Source of the DNA: Kuschelorhynchus macadamiae
Taxonomy: Eukaryota > Arthropoda > Insecta > Coleoptera > Curculionidae
Assembly (NCBI GenBank): GCA_030620095.1
Contig: JAUTXW010000882.1
Span: 37,329 to 101,328 of the forward strand
DNA length: 64,000 nt
Direction of reading: 5' to 3'
Shown here: positions 8,869 to 19,950 of the stretch, piece after piece
How the letters are laid out: every line of letters begins with the position of its first letter
How positions within the stretch are numbered: the first letter of the stretch is position 1
Translations under genes and position numbers: made by a program
Notes under the pieces: generated by a model
What the model was told of the DNA's origin: nothing
The model's database searches: none
Seen by the model: only the letters and a program-made list of their open reading frames with translations

Positions 8869-10561
8869 ATGGCATCCACAAGCAGACGTACCTGTGTAAA
8901 TCATCCCGATGTTTTTTGTTATGTGTGTGGTGAATACACTTTGAAAGAGAGCAGAAAAACAATTTCTGACTTTGTGAAAAGAGTTTATCTTGCCTATTTT
9001 GGCGTTCATTTAGGAGATCAAGATAAATCTTGGGCCCCACATTTCATATGTAAAACATGTGTTGAACATTTGCGACAGTGGGCAACTGGAAAGAGGAAGT
9101 GCCTAAAGTTTGGTTTACCAATGGTTTGGAGAGAACCGCGAAACCATCATGACGACTGCTATTTTTGTCTCGTTAATATTAAAGGCATAAATAGAAACAA
9201 TAGACACAAATGGACATATCCTGATCTACATTCTGCAAGAAGGCCTGTAGCGCATTCGGAAGAAATACCCGTTCCATCATCCAGCAGTCTACCCGAACTG
9301 ACCGAAGATGATACAGAAACATCAACGTCTGACGAAGTTCAAAGAATTCAATCAGAAAACGACAGCGAATTTGAAGAAGATTTAGCAACTCCTCAGTGTT
9401 TCAATCAAGAAGAACTAAACGATCTTATAAGAGATCTGAATCTCTCAAAGGAATCCGCTGAATTACTTGCATGCAGATTAAAAGAAAATAATCTACTTTG
9501 TCCAGGTACTAATATTACATTTTATCGTAAAAGAGATAAGGATTTTTCGCTCAGGAAAATGACTTGGTATTCTGTAAGAATATAAAAGGACTCTTAGAAA
9601 AAATGGGTTTGCCTGAATACACTCCAGATACGATTGGCGCCTTTTTATTGACAGTTCAAAACGTAGTTTAAAATGTGTTCTTTTACATAACGGTAACAAA
9701 TATGGCTCAATTCCTATTGGTCATTCTACTACCATGAAGGAAGAATATGAAACAGTTGCATTAGTTTTGAGAAAAATTAAATACGAAGAACATCAGTGGG
9801 CAATTTGTGTTGATTTAAAAATGGTTAACTTCCTCCTTGGACAGCAGAGTGGTTATACAAAATATTCTTGTTTTTTGTGCCTTTGGGACAGCAGAACTAA
9901 AAAAAAGCACTGGCTTAACAAAAATTGGCCTTCAAGAGATGTCATGATTCAAGGAAAACAAAACGTGATCAACGAACCTTTGGTTTCAAGAGAAAAAATC
10001 TTACTTCCGCCCTTGCATATCAAGCTAGGCCTAACGAAGCAATTTGTGAAGGCTTTAAATCGAGATGGAAATTGTTTTGGGTATTTGTCACGTAAATTTC
10101 CTGGCATTAGCATGGAAAAACTAAAAGCTGGTATATTTGATGGTCCTTAAATAAGGCAACTTGTTAAAGATCCACAATTCACCATATCAATGAACAAGAC
10201 TGGATCTAACGCTTGGTGTTCATTTGTTCAAGTAGTACAAAATTTTCTTGGCAATTATAAGGCAGAGAATTATGTAGAATTAGTGGAAACTATGCTTTCA
10301 AATTTTAATATTCTCGGCTGTAACATGAGTATAAAAGTTCACTACCTCCACACCCACCTAGATCGTTTTCCAGAAAACTTAGGTGATTGTAGTGGAGAAC
10401 AGGGGGAAAGATTCCATCAGGATATTGAAACTATGGAAGATCGTTATCAAGGACGATGGGATAGCCACATGATGGCGGACTACTGCTGGAGCCTTCAGCG
10501 AGACTGCCCTAGTAAACTCCATTCTAGAAAGTCGTATAAAAGAAAATTTTTATGTGATTAG
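8869..10561 (+). pseudogene. Multicopy cysteine-rich insect protein, broken copy
   Basis: A long intronless coding relic. The N-terminal part (8869-9585) has a probable zinc-binding pattern: C9, C17, C20, C61, C64, C97 and C100, with YVCGEY, FICKTC and CYFCLVN. A Ser/Glu-rich linker follows. The reading frame shifts near 9555 (KDFSL) and again near 9640. It then continues through a block containing WRLFIDSS, GYTKYSCFLCLWDSR and PPLHIKLGL, crosses a TAA at 10148-10150, and ends at 10559-10561 after SKLHSRKSYKRK. AATAAA near 10595 could be a poly(A) signal. From memory, proteins of this type occur in many copies in insect genomes, which suggests carriage by a mobile element; I assign no biochemical function. 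Confidence 0.65.
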
Positions 10562-11519
10562 TGACTAATGTAATTATGTAAATTAAGTTTTTGCAATAAA
10601 TACTTAAATTCATGTGTCTTTGTTTTTTTAACTGGCAAGAGTACATAATTTTTTTAAAATAAAAAAAAAAAACTAGATCTGATAGACAAAATCTGAGAAC
10701 TTTTTTACATTCTGCATCCAAAAAGGAACAGTTAAAAAATCGCAGGCACCAAAATGTGTGTTGGCCTGTGTAATTAATGTTGAATAAAAAAATATTGCTG
10801 TTTAACCCTATAAGTTTTTAATTTCTTATTTGGATAATTAAAAAAAATGTTTATTAATTTTTAATGCGCACTTTATCTTAATAATAACTTAGTTATAAAG
10901 TGTGATACGTTGCTAAAAAGCTAAAAAAATACTCTTTTAGAAACTGTTAAAATCGAATATACTGGCCTTAAGAAAATGCCTAGTTGATGATGATTGTAAA
11001 AACTGAACGTTTTATAACGGATATATTTTGAAAAATAAAGAAATTATGAGGGGTTTTCGAAAATGCAGTTTTTTCAAAATATCTCAAAATCCAAAAAAGA
11101 TAGAATCACGAGCATAACGGCAGTCATTTACAAACATAATTGTCTAAAACATTCCCCATTTTAACTTTATTGTATCTCTTACGGTTTCCCATATCCTAAT
11201 ACTGTCATAACTAATTTCGGACACATTGTATATGGACTTTATTATTTGTAAACCTAATTAAGTCACTAAAATAAGCACGCAATGTGTTGCCGAATATTAA
11301 TTAATTATCCTATCAATGATTTTAAATTAGGCTTTTTAGAGTTAATGTATAGTTATTAATACAATCAGGGTTTGTAGGAAGTATGTAGTTTGTTCCAAGG
11401 TAATTGGAATTTCTTACAGCTTGCCATGAAAAGCTTTGTTACAATATAATGTTTTCAATGCGCTTCAGAAATGAAATTTTTATCTTTATTTAGAGAGATT
11501 TTATATTTTGTAGGCGTCT
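10562..11519. other. No gene seen
   Basis: AT-rich sequence with A- and T-runs and no reading frame of interest. It separates two transposon relics. Confidence 0.5.
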
Positions 11520-11702
11520 TCAACTTATAATCGCCATTTTTTGATAACGGACATTTTCTACATTAAAAGGGCAGATTCCAGACACTCTGAAGCCATTTTT
11601 TATTGTCTCAGCAAAAATATGCTGTAAAGTCTTTTTGAAAACTGGAGCAAAATGTTGTTTTTGGATCCTTGATCCAGAATTATCCATCCTCCATTTTTCC
11701 AT
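11520..11702 (-). pseudogene. pogo/jerky-like transposase C-terminal fragment
   Basis: The minus-strand peptide contains FAPVFKKTLQHIFAETIKNG followed by FRVSGICPFNVENV. This resembles the end of the DDE domain of pogo/Tigger/jerky-type transposases, where a GFRxxGIxPFN motif is typical. Only about 60 codons survive, without catalytic residues. I saw no element ends. Confidence 0.55.
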
Positions 11703-12983
11703 AAACTTTTTAAGGGACGAAAAATCGAAACGTCCTCTGGTTGTAGTAAATCAGTGGAATCAGGAAGAAGAGCCGTTAATAGGATTCCGTTTGCCGAACA
11801 AAAATCAGATACGGATTTTTATCTAAATATAACTATTTCTTCCCTTTATGACCCTTGATTTTCGACCAACATTGGAAGTCAATCGGAGAAGTAGTTCTTT
11901 AACTATGCGGCGTATAAACAGGCCGACAGACAGACTGACGGAATTGAGAAAACATGTTTTTTTGGCATCTAGGGACCCTAGAGCGTGAAGATCTGTAAAA
12001 ATCTGGGAGGGTGATTTTTTTCACGATTACAATACTTACCCTTTACGAGGGAATTAAAAGTTAGTCACGTGACTTATTCTACCTGTTAAATTTGACATTT
12101 TTAAAAAAAATTGCAGTAAATTAATTAAATTAAGTGAAGTATTAATTTAGGTAATACAGGGGCTGGACTAGGTTTTCATATTTCTTTTTTGCATAAAAAT
12201 GTTTTTGTAGATGTCGCGTCTAGAAGTGCTGTAAGCATATCTACATGTTAAAATACACGATTTCTTAAAATATTTTTCATTTAATGTATATTTATGTAGG
12301 TGCTCGCTATGAAATTTCTACGAAATAACAAAAATGTTTCTTCAATAAATCATTTTGTTTTTATAAAATGTTAATTAAGTTATATAGATGTTCAATACTA
12401 GCGATTAATGGCTGTCAGCGGACATCTTTCTTCAGCAGTTTTATTTATAATATAACTCGTATACTAGCATAGGTATTTATTTTATTGTTTATATTTTTCT
12501 TTTTGTTTTTTGTGCCAAACGATCTATGTTCGATATTACATAACTCCGCCGCACAACTAAGGAGAGCAGAAAACAACTTTACCAAACCTACAACTAACAA
12601 CATTTTTATAATATTTGTTCATATTAAACTATTTTGGATTTACGTTTCAAAATAGGTTTTAAATGAATTCCTTAATCCTATTTTTTTAATGTCTTTTTGC
12701 ATTACTTCTGAAACAAAGTCACTTACGGAATATAAAAGTTTTATAAGTTGCATCCTTATAAAATTCACCCTGAACACCGGCTAAATTAAGGTGACAACGA
12801 CAGACGCTTGAAATCCTATGAAATTTTTAACGAAATGTTAATTGACAATTCGAATTTTATTTTTATTTTATTTCATTTTTGGATGAACGTAAATTTATTT
12901 GTAGTAGATAGGTTAAGGCTGATTCACACTATAGCTCAGGCCACGATTCGCTGATACTCAGCTTAAGGTTGGTTCAGTTATTC
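11703..12983. other. Non-coding; one TCTGTCTG-type repeat copy
   Basis: At 11905-12010 there is a copy of the repeat with GACAGACAGACTGACGGAAT and GGCATCTAGGGACC, related to arrays at 24-28 kb and 57.7 kb. The rest is AT-rich with no recognised feature. Confidence 0.4.
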
Positions 12984-13234
12984 TTAACCCTAGAACACCA
13001 GACATTCGTAAATTTTACGACGGCCTTGCGAAAAAGTTGTTTCCCTACCAAGTTGATAAGCGTATAACGTTCTACTCTTTAGTAGCTTCCTAATTGCCAA
13101 CCAAATCGATATTGGTGTAACGAAATCAATGAAAAAATGTCCTTTAGTTGCTCAATTTGACGTCACAGACATTACGATAGTCTGGTATTTGCATTACTTG
13201 CACAGTCGGAGCTCAAACTTGATTTATTAATTAT

Positions 13235-13318
13235 TTGATGAGTTGTTCGGAATATTTATTTTATAGCGTATTATCTGGGTCCATACACAAATCAACTATA
13301 AACTGTACCCGATTTTCG
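13235..13318 (+). pseudogene. piggyBac transposase remnant (first part before hAT insertion)
   Basis: A short coding stretch ending NCTRFSFLI immediately left of the hAT target duplication. It matches the piggyBac stretch that precedes CLRFD, and the missing residues are found at 18161 on the far side of the hAT. Upstream coding is absent. Confidence 0.65.
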
Positions 13319-13335
13319 TTTCTGATTAGCGGTTC

Positions 13336-13475
13336 GCGAGACCACGAGACTAGTCTCGGTCTCGAAACGAGACCGAGACCGAGACTTGAAAAAGTATTTC
13401 GAGACCGAGACATGGTGTTCGAGGCCGAGACCGATACTGAGACTTACCTATCGAGACTCTCGGTCTCGATCACAA
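13336..13475. repeat. GAGACC-rich subterminal repeat of the hAT
   Basis: Irregular reiteration of GAGACC/GGTCTC on both strands, including GTCTCGGTCTCGAAACGAGA, which can pair with itself. The opposite end of the element (18115-18146) holds a shorter block in inverted orientation, as expected for subterminal binding sites or a spreading simple repeat. Confidence 0.7.
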
Positions 13476-14707
13476 AGTGAAGTAGCAAAATAACTAATGT
13501 TCGTAAATTATTTGTTTTGACAAAATAATTTAAAACATATATGTTTGGGGCAAATTAATTGATGCAAAAAATAATTTTTCTATAATCAATTATATTATAC
13601 TAGCATTGTATATGTTCTTATAACAATGATAGTAGTGAAATAGTCATTTAAAAAACGATATAAATAACCATAAAAAGAGAATTTCTCAAATTTAGAAATT
13701 CTAGTAGCGAAATTCCACTTCATATGTCGAAAACCGTAAATTGCTACCCTGTTTTCAAAAAGAGACACTTTATCACAACTATACTATATAGTATTTTGAT
13801 ATTGTGATCTTTATAAATTTATAATCGGTTTTTATGTTTAATTATTGAAAGGTACTAAAATCCAAAAATTTTTAGTTTTTTGGGTCAATAATTAATCACT
13901 AATAGACTGTAACAACTAAAAACATCGCAATATCATATTCTTATATAATATAGATACGGTAAAATCTCCAACAGACCAAGTAATTGTGGTGATTTTTGTT
14001 TAAAAATTTTCCGACTTAAAATAAACAAAAAATTGTTAAAAAAAATCAGTGAAAATTTTTCTTAACATTCTTCTTTAATCGCTTCGATGGCTTGCTAATT
14101 AAAGAAGGTACGTGTTTTATAGAACAATATTTTTGTATTGATTTTGTTTGTATTTGAAAATAATGGACGATATAAAAATTTTAACTATATGTGTATAATA
14201 AAAATAATACATATACATACGGACAAGATTTTCAACAAACAAAACACAAAGTAGAATTTGGCTTAGGATTTTAAATAGAAGATCAATAAAGCTAATTCAA
14301 CTATTACGCTTAAAAAATAACGAACTGTTCTAATAACAAAGTAAACATTTAAATTTCTAAACATATATTATAAGCATATTTTTAGATTTTATTTCAACCT
14401 ATATAATAAACCTAAAAATATTAGAGAAAATTTAAACTAATATTTTATAATCTCATTTTTCACCAAGAATGGATACGTAATAAGCATTTGAAGGGTACAG
14501 GGGAAAAACGGCAATAGTCCATCCGGACGAATTTCGAGAAAATCGAAAATATAAGTTTACTAACTCATTAGAAAGTAAAATTAAAAGAAAACAAGTAGCA
14601 AATAATATTTTTGGTAAACAATGTGTTTATTATTACAAATTTTCTTAAAAAAATAAACATTTATTGAAAACTAGTGACGTAACAGAAAAAAAAAGAAGTT
14701 TTATCCT

Positions 14708-14730
14708 GGACTCATGCCACTTTTCCCCTG
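14708..14730 (+). repeat. Subterminal GGACTCATGCC motif
   Basis: GGACTCATGCCACTTTTCCC lies just beyond the stop codon of the transposon gene. Related copies are at 16823, 16854 and in the right terminal repeat (17003), and in inverted form in the left terminal repeat. Repeated subterminal motifs are often transposase-binding sites; that role is inferred here. Confidence 0.55.
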
Positions 14731-14737
14731 CATCAAA

Positions 14738-16663
14738 CTAATCTGTTGGTGGGTCATCCACAAATTCGTCATCGCTCTCTTCCTGAGCTTGTTCGGCAAA
14801 TGTTAATTGTTGATAAAACAACCTGGCTTCTGCTCTCTCAAGGAATGCAGTCAGATCTTGCAAATTCTTCCATTTGGGCATTTTAACGGGGATCGGGCCC
14901 TGGTAAAGTTTTCCCAACGTTTTCTCTTCTATTTTCTGATTTCCTTCTTGTTTCTTTCTTAGACTCTTCTTAAGCGGTTTCTGGTCGAATTTAGAACTAC
15001 TATATAGGCCCATATAAGCGGTTTTGTGGAAAACTAAGCGGGGATTTTCCTTTGAAAACTTCAGCATCCTGATAGGCCGGGTCGGAAAGGGGCACTTCGT
15101 TGGATAAAGCGGCGATAAAAACGTACTCCAATTTTGAAAATCAAAATTTTTGCCACAATCAATAACCTCAAATGGTGTAGGTTTAACACGGCAATTTCTT
15201 AATTCATTTCTCCAGTCATCTGGTACCTCAGTGTATGCTTTTTGGTTTACAAGACACATGTCTCGATCGCACTCGAGGTATGAATGCCCTCTGATCGGAA
15301 ATATTACTTTTACAGTATCAAAACGGTTTTTTTTTTGTAACCAAGTAATGCAGGAATCGAATAACCGTAAAGTTTTTATTTTGTCCTGCGCATGAATCAC
15401 AAAAAATTGCTAGTTCTTTTACTTCCATGGGCAAGATCTTATAAAAGAAGTGATACAGCATGGAACAGACTTCGTCAGCTCCTTTCTTAGCAACAGATTC
15501 ATCGTAGGTGTAAAATACAGATCTTGAATTTGACAAAATATGAACATTGAAACTAATAAAATTTAGTTGGCGTTTATAATAAACATCATTCGTAGTAATA
15601 TTTGGGCATGGCAAATTTTTTTGATAATCCATGGTGATACTTTCCATAGTCAGCGACTTTGCGGCGCGTTTGCGGTAATTTCTCTTTAGATTATAAAATT
15701 GCTCACTTTTTCTTAGATGTAGCTCCTTTTCACGATTTTTTTTCTCCAAATCATTGCTTGCAGTCTTCCTGGTTTTATCATCCGACATGGAATTTAATGT
15801 TAGAGTAAGTGAAGATATGTCGGCTTTTAAGGTATCACACGTACTGCACGTGTCTTTCCGTGGATAACCAAACGATATATTAAAGTAGCTTTCAAAAATT
15901 CTTCGAAAAGTTTCGTAGGAAACTTTATTATCAGTGTTGCGATCAGAATACATTTTGTGTAATTTGACTATATTTAGAGTTTCGGGCAGGTAAATTTTTT
16001 TGGAGTCTGCCAAGGAATAATGAGATTTGCGCCCTTTAAGACTCTTAATGAACTCAATAATTTTCTGTTTGGTGTCTTCTGAAAGTCTGTGAGGTCGTGT
16101 GTTGTGTTTTCCACGCATATCGACAGGTGCCATCCCAGTTAAAAGCAACGACTCCCTTACGTATCTAGCTCGACGCCCTGTGATTCCGTGTAAAGACAAA
16201 AAAGCCTTAATACAAACTGGTACATCACGAGTAATTCCATCCTCAATCAGTCGGACACGATAACTAAATGAGGCATTATTAAGTCTTGATTCTGCTTCAT
16301 TTTTCAGAGGACGCCTACGCACAACAGGAAGAACAGTGATGAGGCCGCCAAGGTAGGAGTTTTGTTTGTCAGTATTACCTAGAACAAGAAAAATAGTGAT
16401 TATATCACTAAGGTAAGTTGTTTGTTAGTGTTACCTAGTAAGTTAAATTCCCGAAGGATTCTACGGCGTTCAGGTTCAGGAATAACAGTAAAACATTGAA
16501 AACGTTTACACAAACAGTCAGATCCAAGTTCATGGGTAGTGGCACGCATAATTTTCATTACATCTCGGCCTCTACCTGTTTTTTTGCGTTTCTTCGTTTC
16601 TCTGCCTGATGGACCAGCTTCATTTTCACTTGACGCTGAATAGTCACTATCTATTGTGTACAA
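14738..16663 (-). CDS. RNase H-like (possible DDE) protein of the nested transposon
   Basis: This is probably the transposase of the element that contains it. A candidate exon (16663 to 16435, rich in basic residues; RETKKRKKTGRGR) is followed by a probable 56-bp intron (16434-16379) and a long exon reading to 14738. In the long exon I see a CSTCDTL zinc-like motif, then an acidic triad in RNase H order: TMDYQ, AIFCDSCAGQNKN and GHSYLECDR, with about 41 residues between the last two. The C-terminus is acidic. A run of ten A's (complement of about 15326-15336) carries one base too many and splits the frame; removing one restores continuity from LVTKK to RFDTV. The first methionine is not obvious and a further 5' exon is likely. 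Homologues are frequent in aphids and other insects (I recall a DUF7869-like group), but the function is inferred. Confidence 0.7.
16379..16434 (-). other. Probable 56-bp intron made by tandem duplication
   Basis: On the minus strand the exon ends CTAG and the intron runs from GTAACACT to TTGTTCTAG. The next exon begins GTAATACTGAC, so joining AG to GT keeps the reading frame as LLGNTDKQNS. The intron (GGTAACACTAACAAACAAC...) is a diverged duplicate of the following exon (GGTAATACTGACAAACAAA...). Reading through instead of splicing reaches a stop after LTLVI. Confidence 0.6.
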
Positions 16664-17064
16664 AACTCTAAATACTATAACAAATAAACTGGCCTAGCAA
16701 TAATAATGCCAAAATGTACGCATTTAATGCAACAACACATGCACGTGGACATGAATTATAATAAACTAACGGCTGATGCAATAAAAACTAGCAGTGAACG
16801 ACGCCGAATTACCTGCAGACATGGACTGGTGCCGTTTTTCAGTACACGCGCGCGGACTCATGCCACTCTTCCCAAGTATGGCGTATGTTTTAACTGTTAT
16901 TTTGTGGACTCAAGCGGTTTTTACCATTTAACGATTTCATTATCTGATAGTAACTACAAAATGGCATAAAATCATACTGTGAGCTGAGTTTCGGAAAAAA
17001 ATGGACTAATGCCGTTCTTCCCCTGTACCCTTCATTTGTTTGAAGTTTCATTTAACATGCTTCT

Positions 17065-17370
17065 TAGTTAATTAACCCTGCTTGTGAAAATAAACGCTCT
17101 ACTGCTACAGAGGTCGCTTGTACAGACAAAAGATCTTTTGCCATTTTGGCTAAATTTGGAAATTGTTTATCGTGTGCTTTCCACCATTCTAAAATATCTG
17201 TACCCTTTGGAGCGCGGTTTAATTGCAAATATTCTATTATTTCTTTTCTCCAATTTTCGGAGTCACTTTTTTTTTCAAATAGTGATATATAATCAATGTC
17301 ACAGTTATCATCGCTTGAGGGACTTGATATTATTGGTGATTCAGCATTCAGATCTTTCGAGCGAAAAGTT
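17065..17370 (-). pseudogene. hAT transposase C-terminal dimerisation domain
   Basis: The minus-strand translation ends with APKGTDILEWWKAHDKQFPN, LAKMAKDLLSVQATSVAVER and LFSQAGLIN, then a stop. This is the hAT C-terminal dimerisation motif (WW, FP.LA, ATS...ER.FS.AG). Upstream sequence becomes non-coding within about 90 codons, so the catalytic core was lost. It belongs to the hAT at 13327-18152. Confidence 0.8.
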
Positions 17371-18160
17371 GAACAAGTAGATATTTGTTTAATAAATAAA
17401 TTTACTTTTAAAATTTATAGTTAATTTACCAAAGAACAAAAATAGTTAATTCATAAGTAGTATTATGAACCATAGCCGCCTTTGGGCAAGCACTGCGTGT
17501 AGACTCCTAAGAACGGTCTTGGTTAAGAAAGTAAATACGCATCAAAGAAATAAAAGTTTGCTTCAAAAAAAACAAAGTTTACAGAATACCTAAGGGTGCT
17601 TTACTTGGCCATCCATCATTTTCTACCTATTGAATTATAACATCTGTCCCTAGAATGCCCAACACGTTGCTTGCATGAGTTCGGCAGCATTATACAGTGT
17701 GTCCTTATTTTGTGTTTAATATATCTTATTCCATTTGTATATCTTTCGAAATGTCAAATAATTATTGTTCTGTGGATGTTTGTTTAAGTAACTCTAGTGA
17801 TGTGTGGCCTTTCTGTTGATGTCCAAAGAACAAGGGATATGTGATATTTATTTTGATGCACCTACTGTTGTCCGTATATCTTCATTTACTGATTCCATCT
17901 GTTGGCAACATCATTTCGAATTATAGATTTTTGGAATAATTTTTTATATAAATATATCCACATTTTTTCTACTTTACTGAAATGTTTAAAAATTGAGTTT
18001 TTTTACATTAAATTTTTAAGATTGGAAAAACTCTGGGTTTCGAACGTAGGCTTCCATGTACTTTTGTCTAAATAACATCTCGGCGAACAATTATTATTTT
18101 TAAAATTTTGTTTTCTCGGTCTCGGTCTCAGTCTCGGTCTCGCGAACCTCTATTTCTGAT

Positions 18161-18530
18161 AGGCTGTTTGAGGTTTGACAAAAAATCTTTTGAAAAAGAT
18201 AGGATAAGTGGTAATTCGTTTGCCCCCATACGAGAAATATGGGATATGTCTATTGATACATGTAAGAATCTTACACCCCGATGTCATATGTTACCACAGA
18301 CAAACAATTATAAGTATTTCGCGACGATGTGTTTTTCGAATGTACGTACCAAACAAGCCTGCGAATTATGGTCTGAAAATTGTAATGGTGTATAATTGAG
18401 CTACAAAATATATGATTAAGGGTAGTCTCTATTGAGGAAAATCAACCAACATTAACGGTTTACCGTTAGCAAAGTTCTATGTCAAATCTTTGACATCTAC
18501 TGCGGTTCGTGTAGGCATCCCATTTCCGCC
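18161..18530 (+). pseudogene. piggyBac transposase remnant (second part after hAT insertion)
   Basis: Plus-strand coding resumes directly after the hAT target duplication: GCLRFDKKSFEKDRISG, then FAPIREIWD, then a frameshift to YVPNKPANYGLKI, a stop, ATKYMIKGSLY, a second in-frame stop, and GLPLAKFYVKSLTST. These are piggyBac family motifs in the correct order. The coding just before the hAT (13235-13318) ends CTRFSFLI and joins this part, so the hAT split a transposase that already lacked its N-terminal region and probably the rest of its C-terminus. At least one frameshift and two stops make it dead. Confidence 0.8.
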
Positions 18531-18746
18531 GAGCAGCGAGCAAATTTGTGCACCACATGTGTTAATAAATAAATTATTTTTAATTTTTAATTTTAGATTG
18601 GCTTTAAATTTTGTTAAAATATCATGTTTAGTTTGTTATCATAATAAGATATTACCCCGTAATAAGAATTATTCCAAAAAGTCGTAAATTTCATGAATGT
18701 CTGGTACTTACGTATATAGAAAATAGTCTGGTGTTCTAACGGTTAA

Positions 18747-19165
18747 ACGTATTTTAAAATGAATAGTTCAGACTTAACGCCTCGCTCATGATACGCTTAT
18801 AATCATTGACCGCGGTTTCACGTTATGTTATTGGTTGTCATATGAAAATGTTTAAGCATTTATTAAACTCTCCGACTCTAGATCGACTCTTGTCAAAGAA
18901 TCTGAGCGTCCACTCCATTTAAAATGCTGCATAATCGATAAGATGAGAAAACAGTTAATTAAATTACTTTGCAATATTAATAAAAGAATATAATAAAATT
19001 TATATTTTGGCGTACCAAAACACTGAGAAGAAACTGATTTTATTATCGGAAAGATCTTTGAATTGATCTTGAAAAGTAATTCTCCTTTTCTTCTTTAAAA
19101 ATATCGCATATTCTCCAGTTCTTCTGGTTTCGACACTCTTCCATAATTGAAGCTAAGTAAACATT
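18747..19165. other. No gene seen
   Basis: AT-rich sequence between the piggyBac right end and a LINE 3' tail. No recognisable repeats. Confidence 0.45.
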
Positions 19166-19950
19166 TCCATTAGATAGATAGATAGAGAGTATGGAGGGAT
19201 GACCTAAGCCAACCTATTACTTAGGCCTCTCAGGTGGGCCCATTATAACCTCCTTCGGAGTTTTACTCGTCGAGCCACCCAACAGCATTGATGTAGTTCA
19301 GCACCGCAGCGGCCGAGCATCCTCCGATTGTGGCCATTTCTGGCCATCTTTTCTCCATAATGGATTCTCTGGTATTTACAAGAGCTGGGCAGGGAACAGT
19401 AATCTCGTCGTCCTCGTTGCACCCCCTACAACTTGGATCCGGGAGGACGCCCGAGGAGGTACTCTGTCTGAGCGGCCTCAGGGCCACGAATTACCTAAGA
19501 ACAAAAAACCTGCCTCTCCCATCTTTCTTTTAGAATCTTTGTTGACTGTTCGTTTATCTTTAGATTCATCGACTTAGAGGATAGCGGTGCGAAGGGTTCA
19601 GGGCCGCTTGGTTTGCCCTTTGTTCCGTTATGCACCAATCTGCTTTTTCATCTCCTTCAATTTTACTATTTCACTTAATCCAGGACACTGTGAAATCGTC
19701 TCCAGCATCTGGTGACAATTAAGAATCAGTTTGGATGTTATAGGATTTGCAATACTTGTTTGCTGTCTCAGAGAATAATAACTTGTTTACCTGTTAATCT
19801 TTCTTTTTCCATTTGTACGGCACCTTGCAAGCAGTTCTGTCTGAAAGGCCATACTAATTTTCAGGACGAGTTCTGGCACATACACTCCCAAGCCAGCCCC
19901 AGATTTAACATTTCCATATGACAACAAACAACAGAGCTGCACCTTCACGT
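19166..19950 (-). pseudogene. Non-LTR retrotransposon 3' fragment (RNase H and zinc knuckle)
   Basis: Minus-strand reading from about 19950 gives GAGLGVYVPEL, MAFQTELLARCR and TSKLILNCHQML, the layout of an RNase H domain as found downstream of RT in several LINE clades. After frame breaks it continues with DPSCRGCNEDDE and PCPALVNTR, a C-terminal zinc-knuckle region, and ends at 19263. The 3' UTR then ends at 19166-19185 in a short CTAT/GATA microsatellite, a tail type known for some RNase H-bearing LINEs. This part of the window is locally GC-richer than its surroundings. RT is absent, as in 5'-truncated copies. Confidence 0.7.

Larger units (their letters stand above)
14491..17032 (-). mobile_element. 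DNA transposon with an RNase H-like protein, inside the hAT
   Basis: The ends are inverted repeats matching at about 30 of 32 positions; each starts AAGGGTACAGGGGAA and continues with CGGCA and TAGTCCAT. They are flanked by the direct repeat CATTTG (14485-14490 and 17033-17038), a probable 6-bp target duplication (4 bp if the ends are placed one or two bases outward). A minus-strand gene fills most of the 2.54 kb. A motif close to GGACTCATGCC recurs several times near both ends. I cannot place it in a standard superfamily by its termini. Confidence 0.85.
13327..18152. mobile_element. hAT element with GAGACC-rich ends, inside piggyBac
   Basis: A perfect 8-bp target duplication, TTTCTGAT (13319-13326 and 18153-18160), brackets the element. 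The termini are TAGCGGTTCGCGAGACC and, on the other strand, TAGAGGTTCGCGAGACC. Eight-base duplications and TAG-type ends fit hAT. Both ends continue into GAGACC-rich sequence. Without the nested element at 14491-17032 it would be about 2.3 kb. The only transposase remnant is a C-terminal domain at 17065-17370 on the minus strand, so it is an internally deleted copy. Confidence 0.88.
12988..18742 (+). mobile_element. piggyBac-type transposon, interrupted by nested elements
   Basis: Both sides carry the TTAA target duplication (12984-12987 and 18743-18746). The termini are CCCTAGAACACCAGAC at the left and, reverse-complemented, CCGTTAGAACACCAGAC at the right. TTAA plus a CCC-type terminus is the piggyBac signature. 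A second copy of the inverted motif lies inside the right end (GTCGTAAATTTC...GTCTGG, 18680-18710), matching 13000-13022. Transposase remnants confirm the superfamily. A hAT at 13327-18152 splits it, so its own length is about 0.9 kb; it is internally deleted. Confidence 0.88.
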
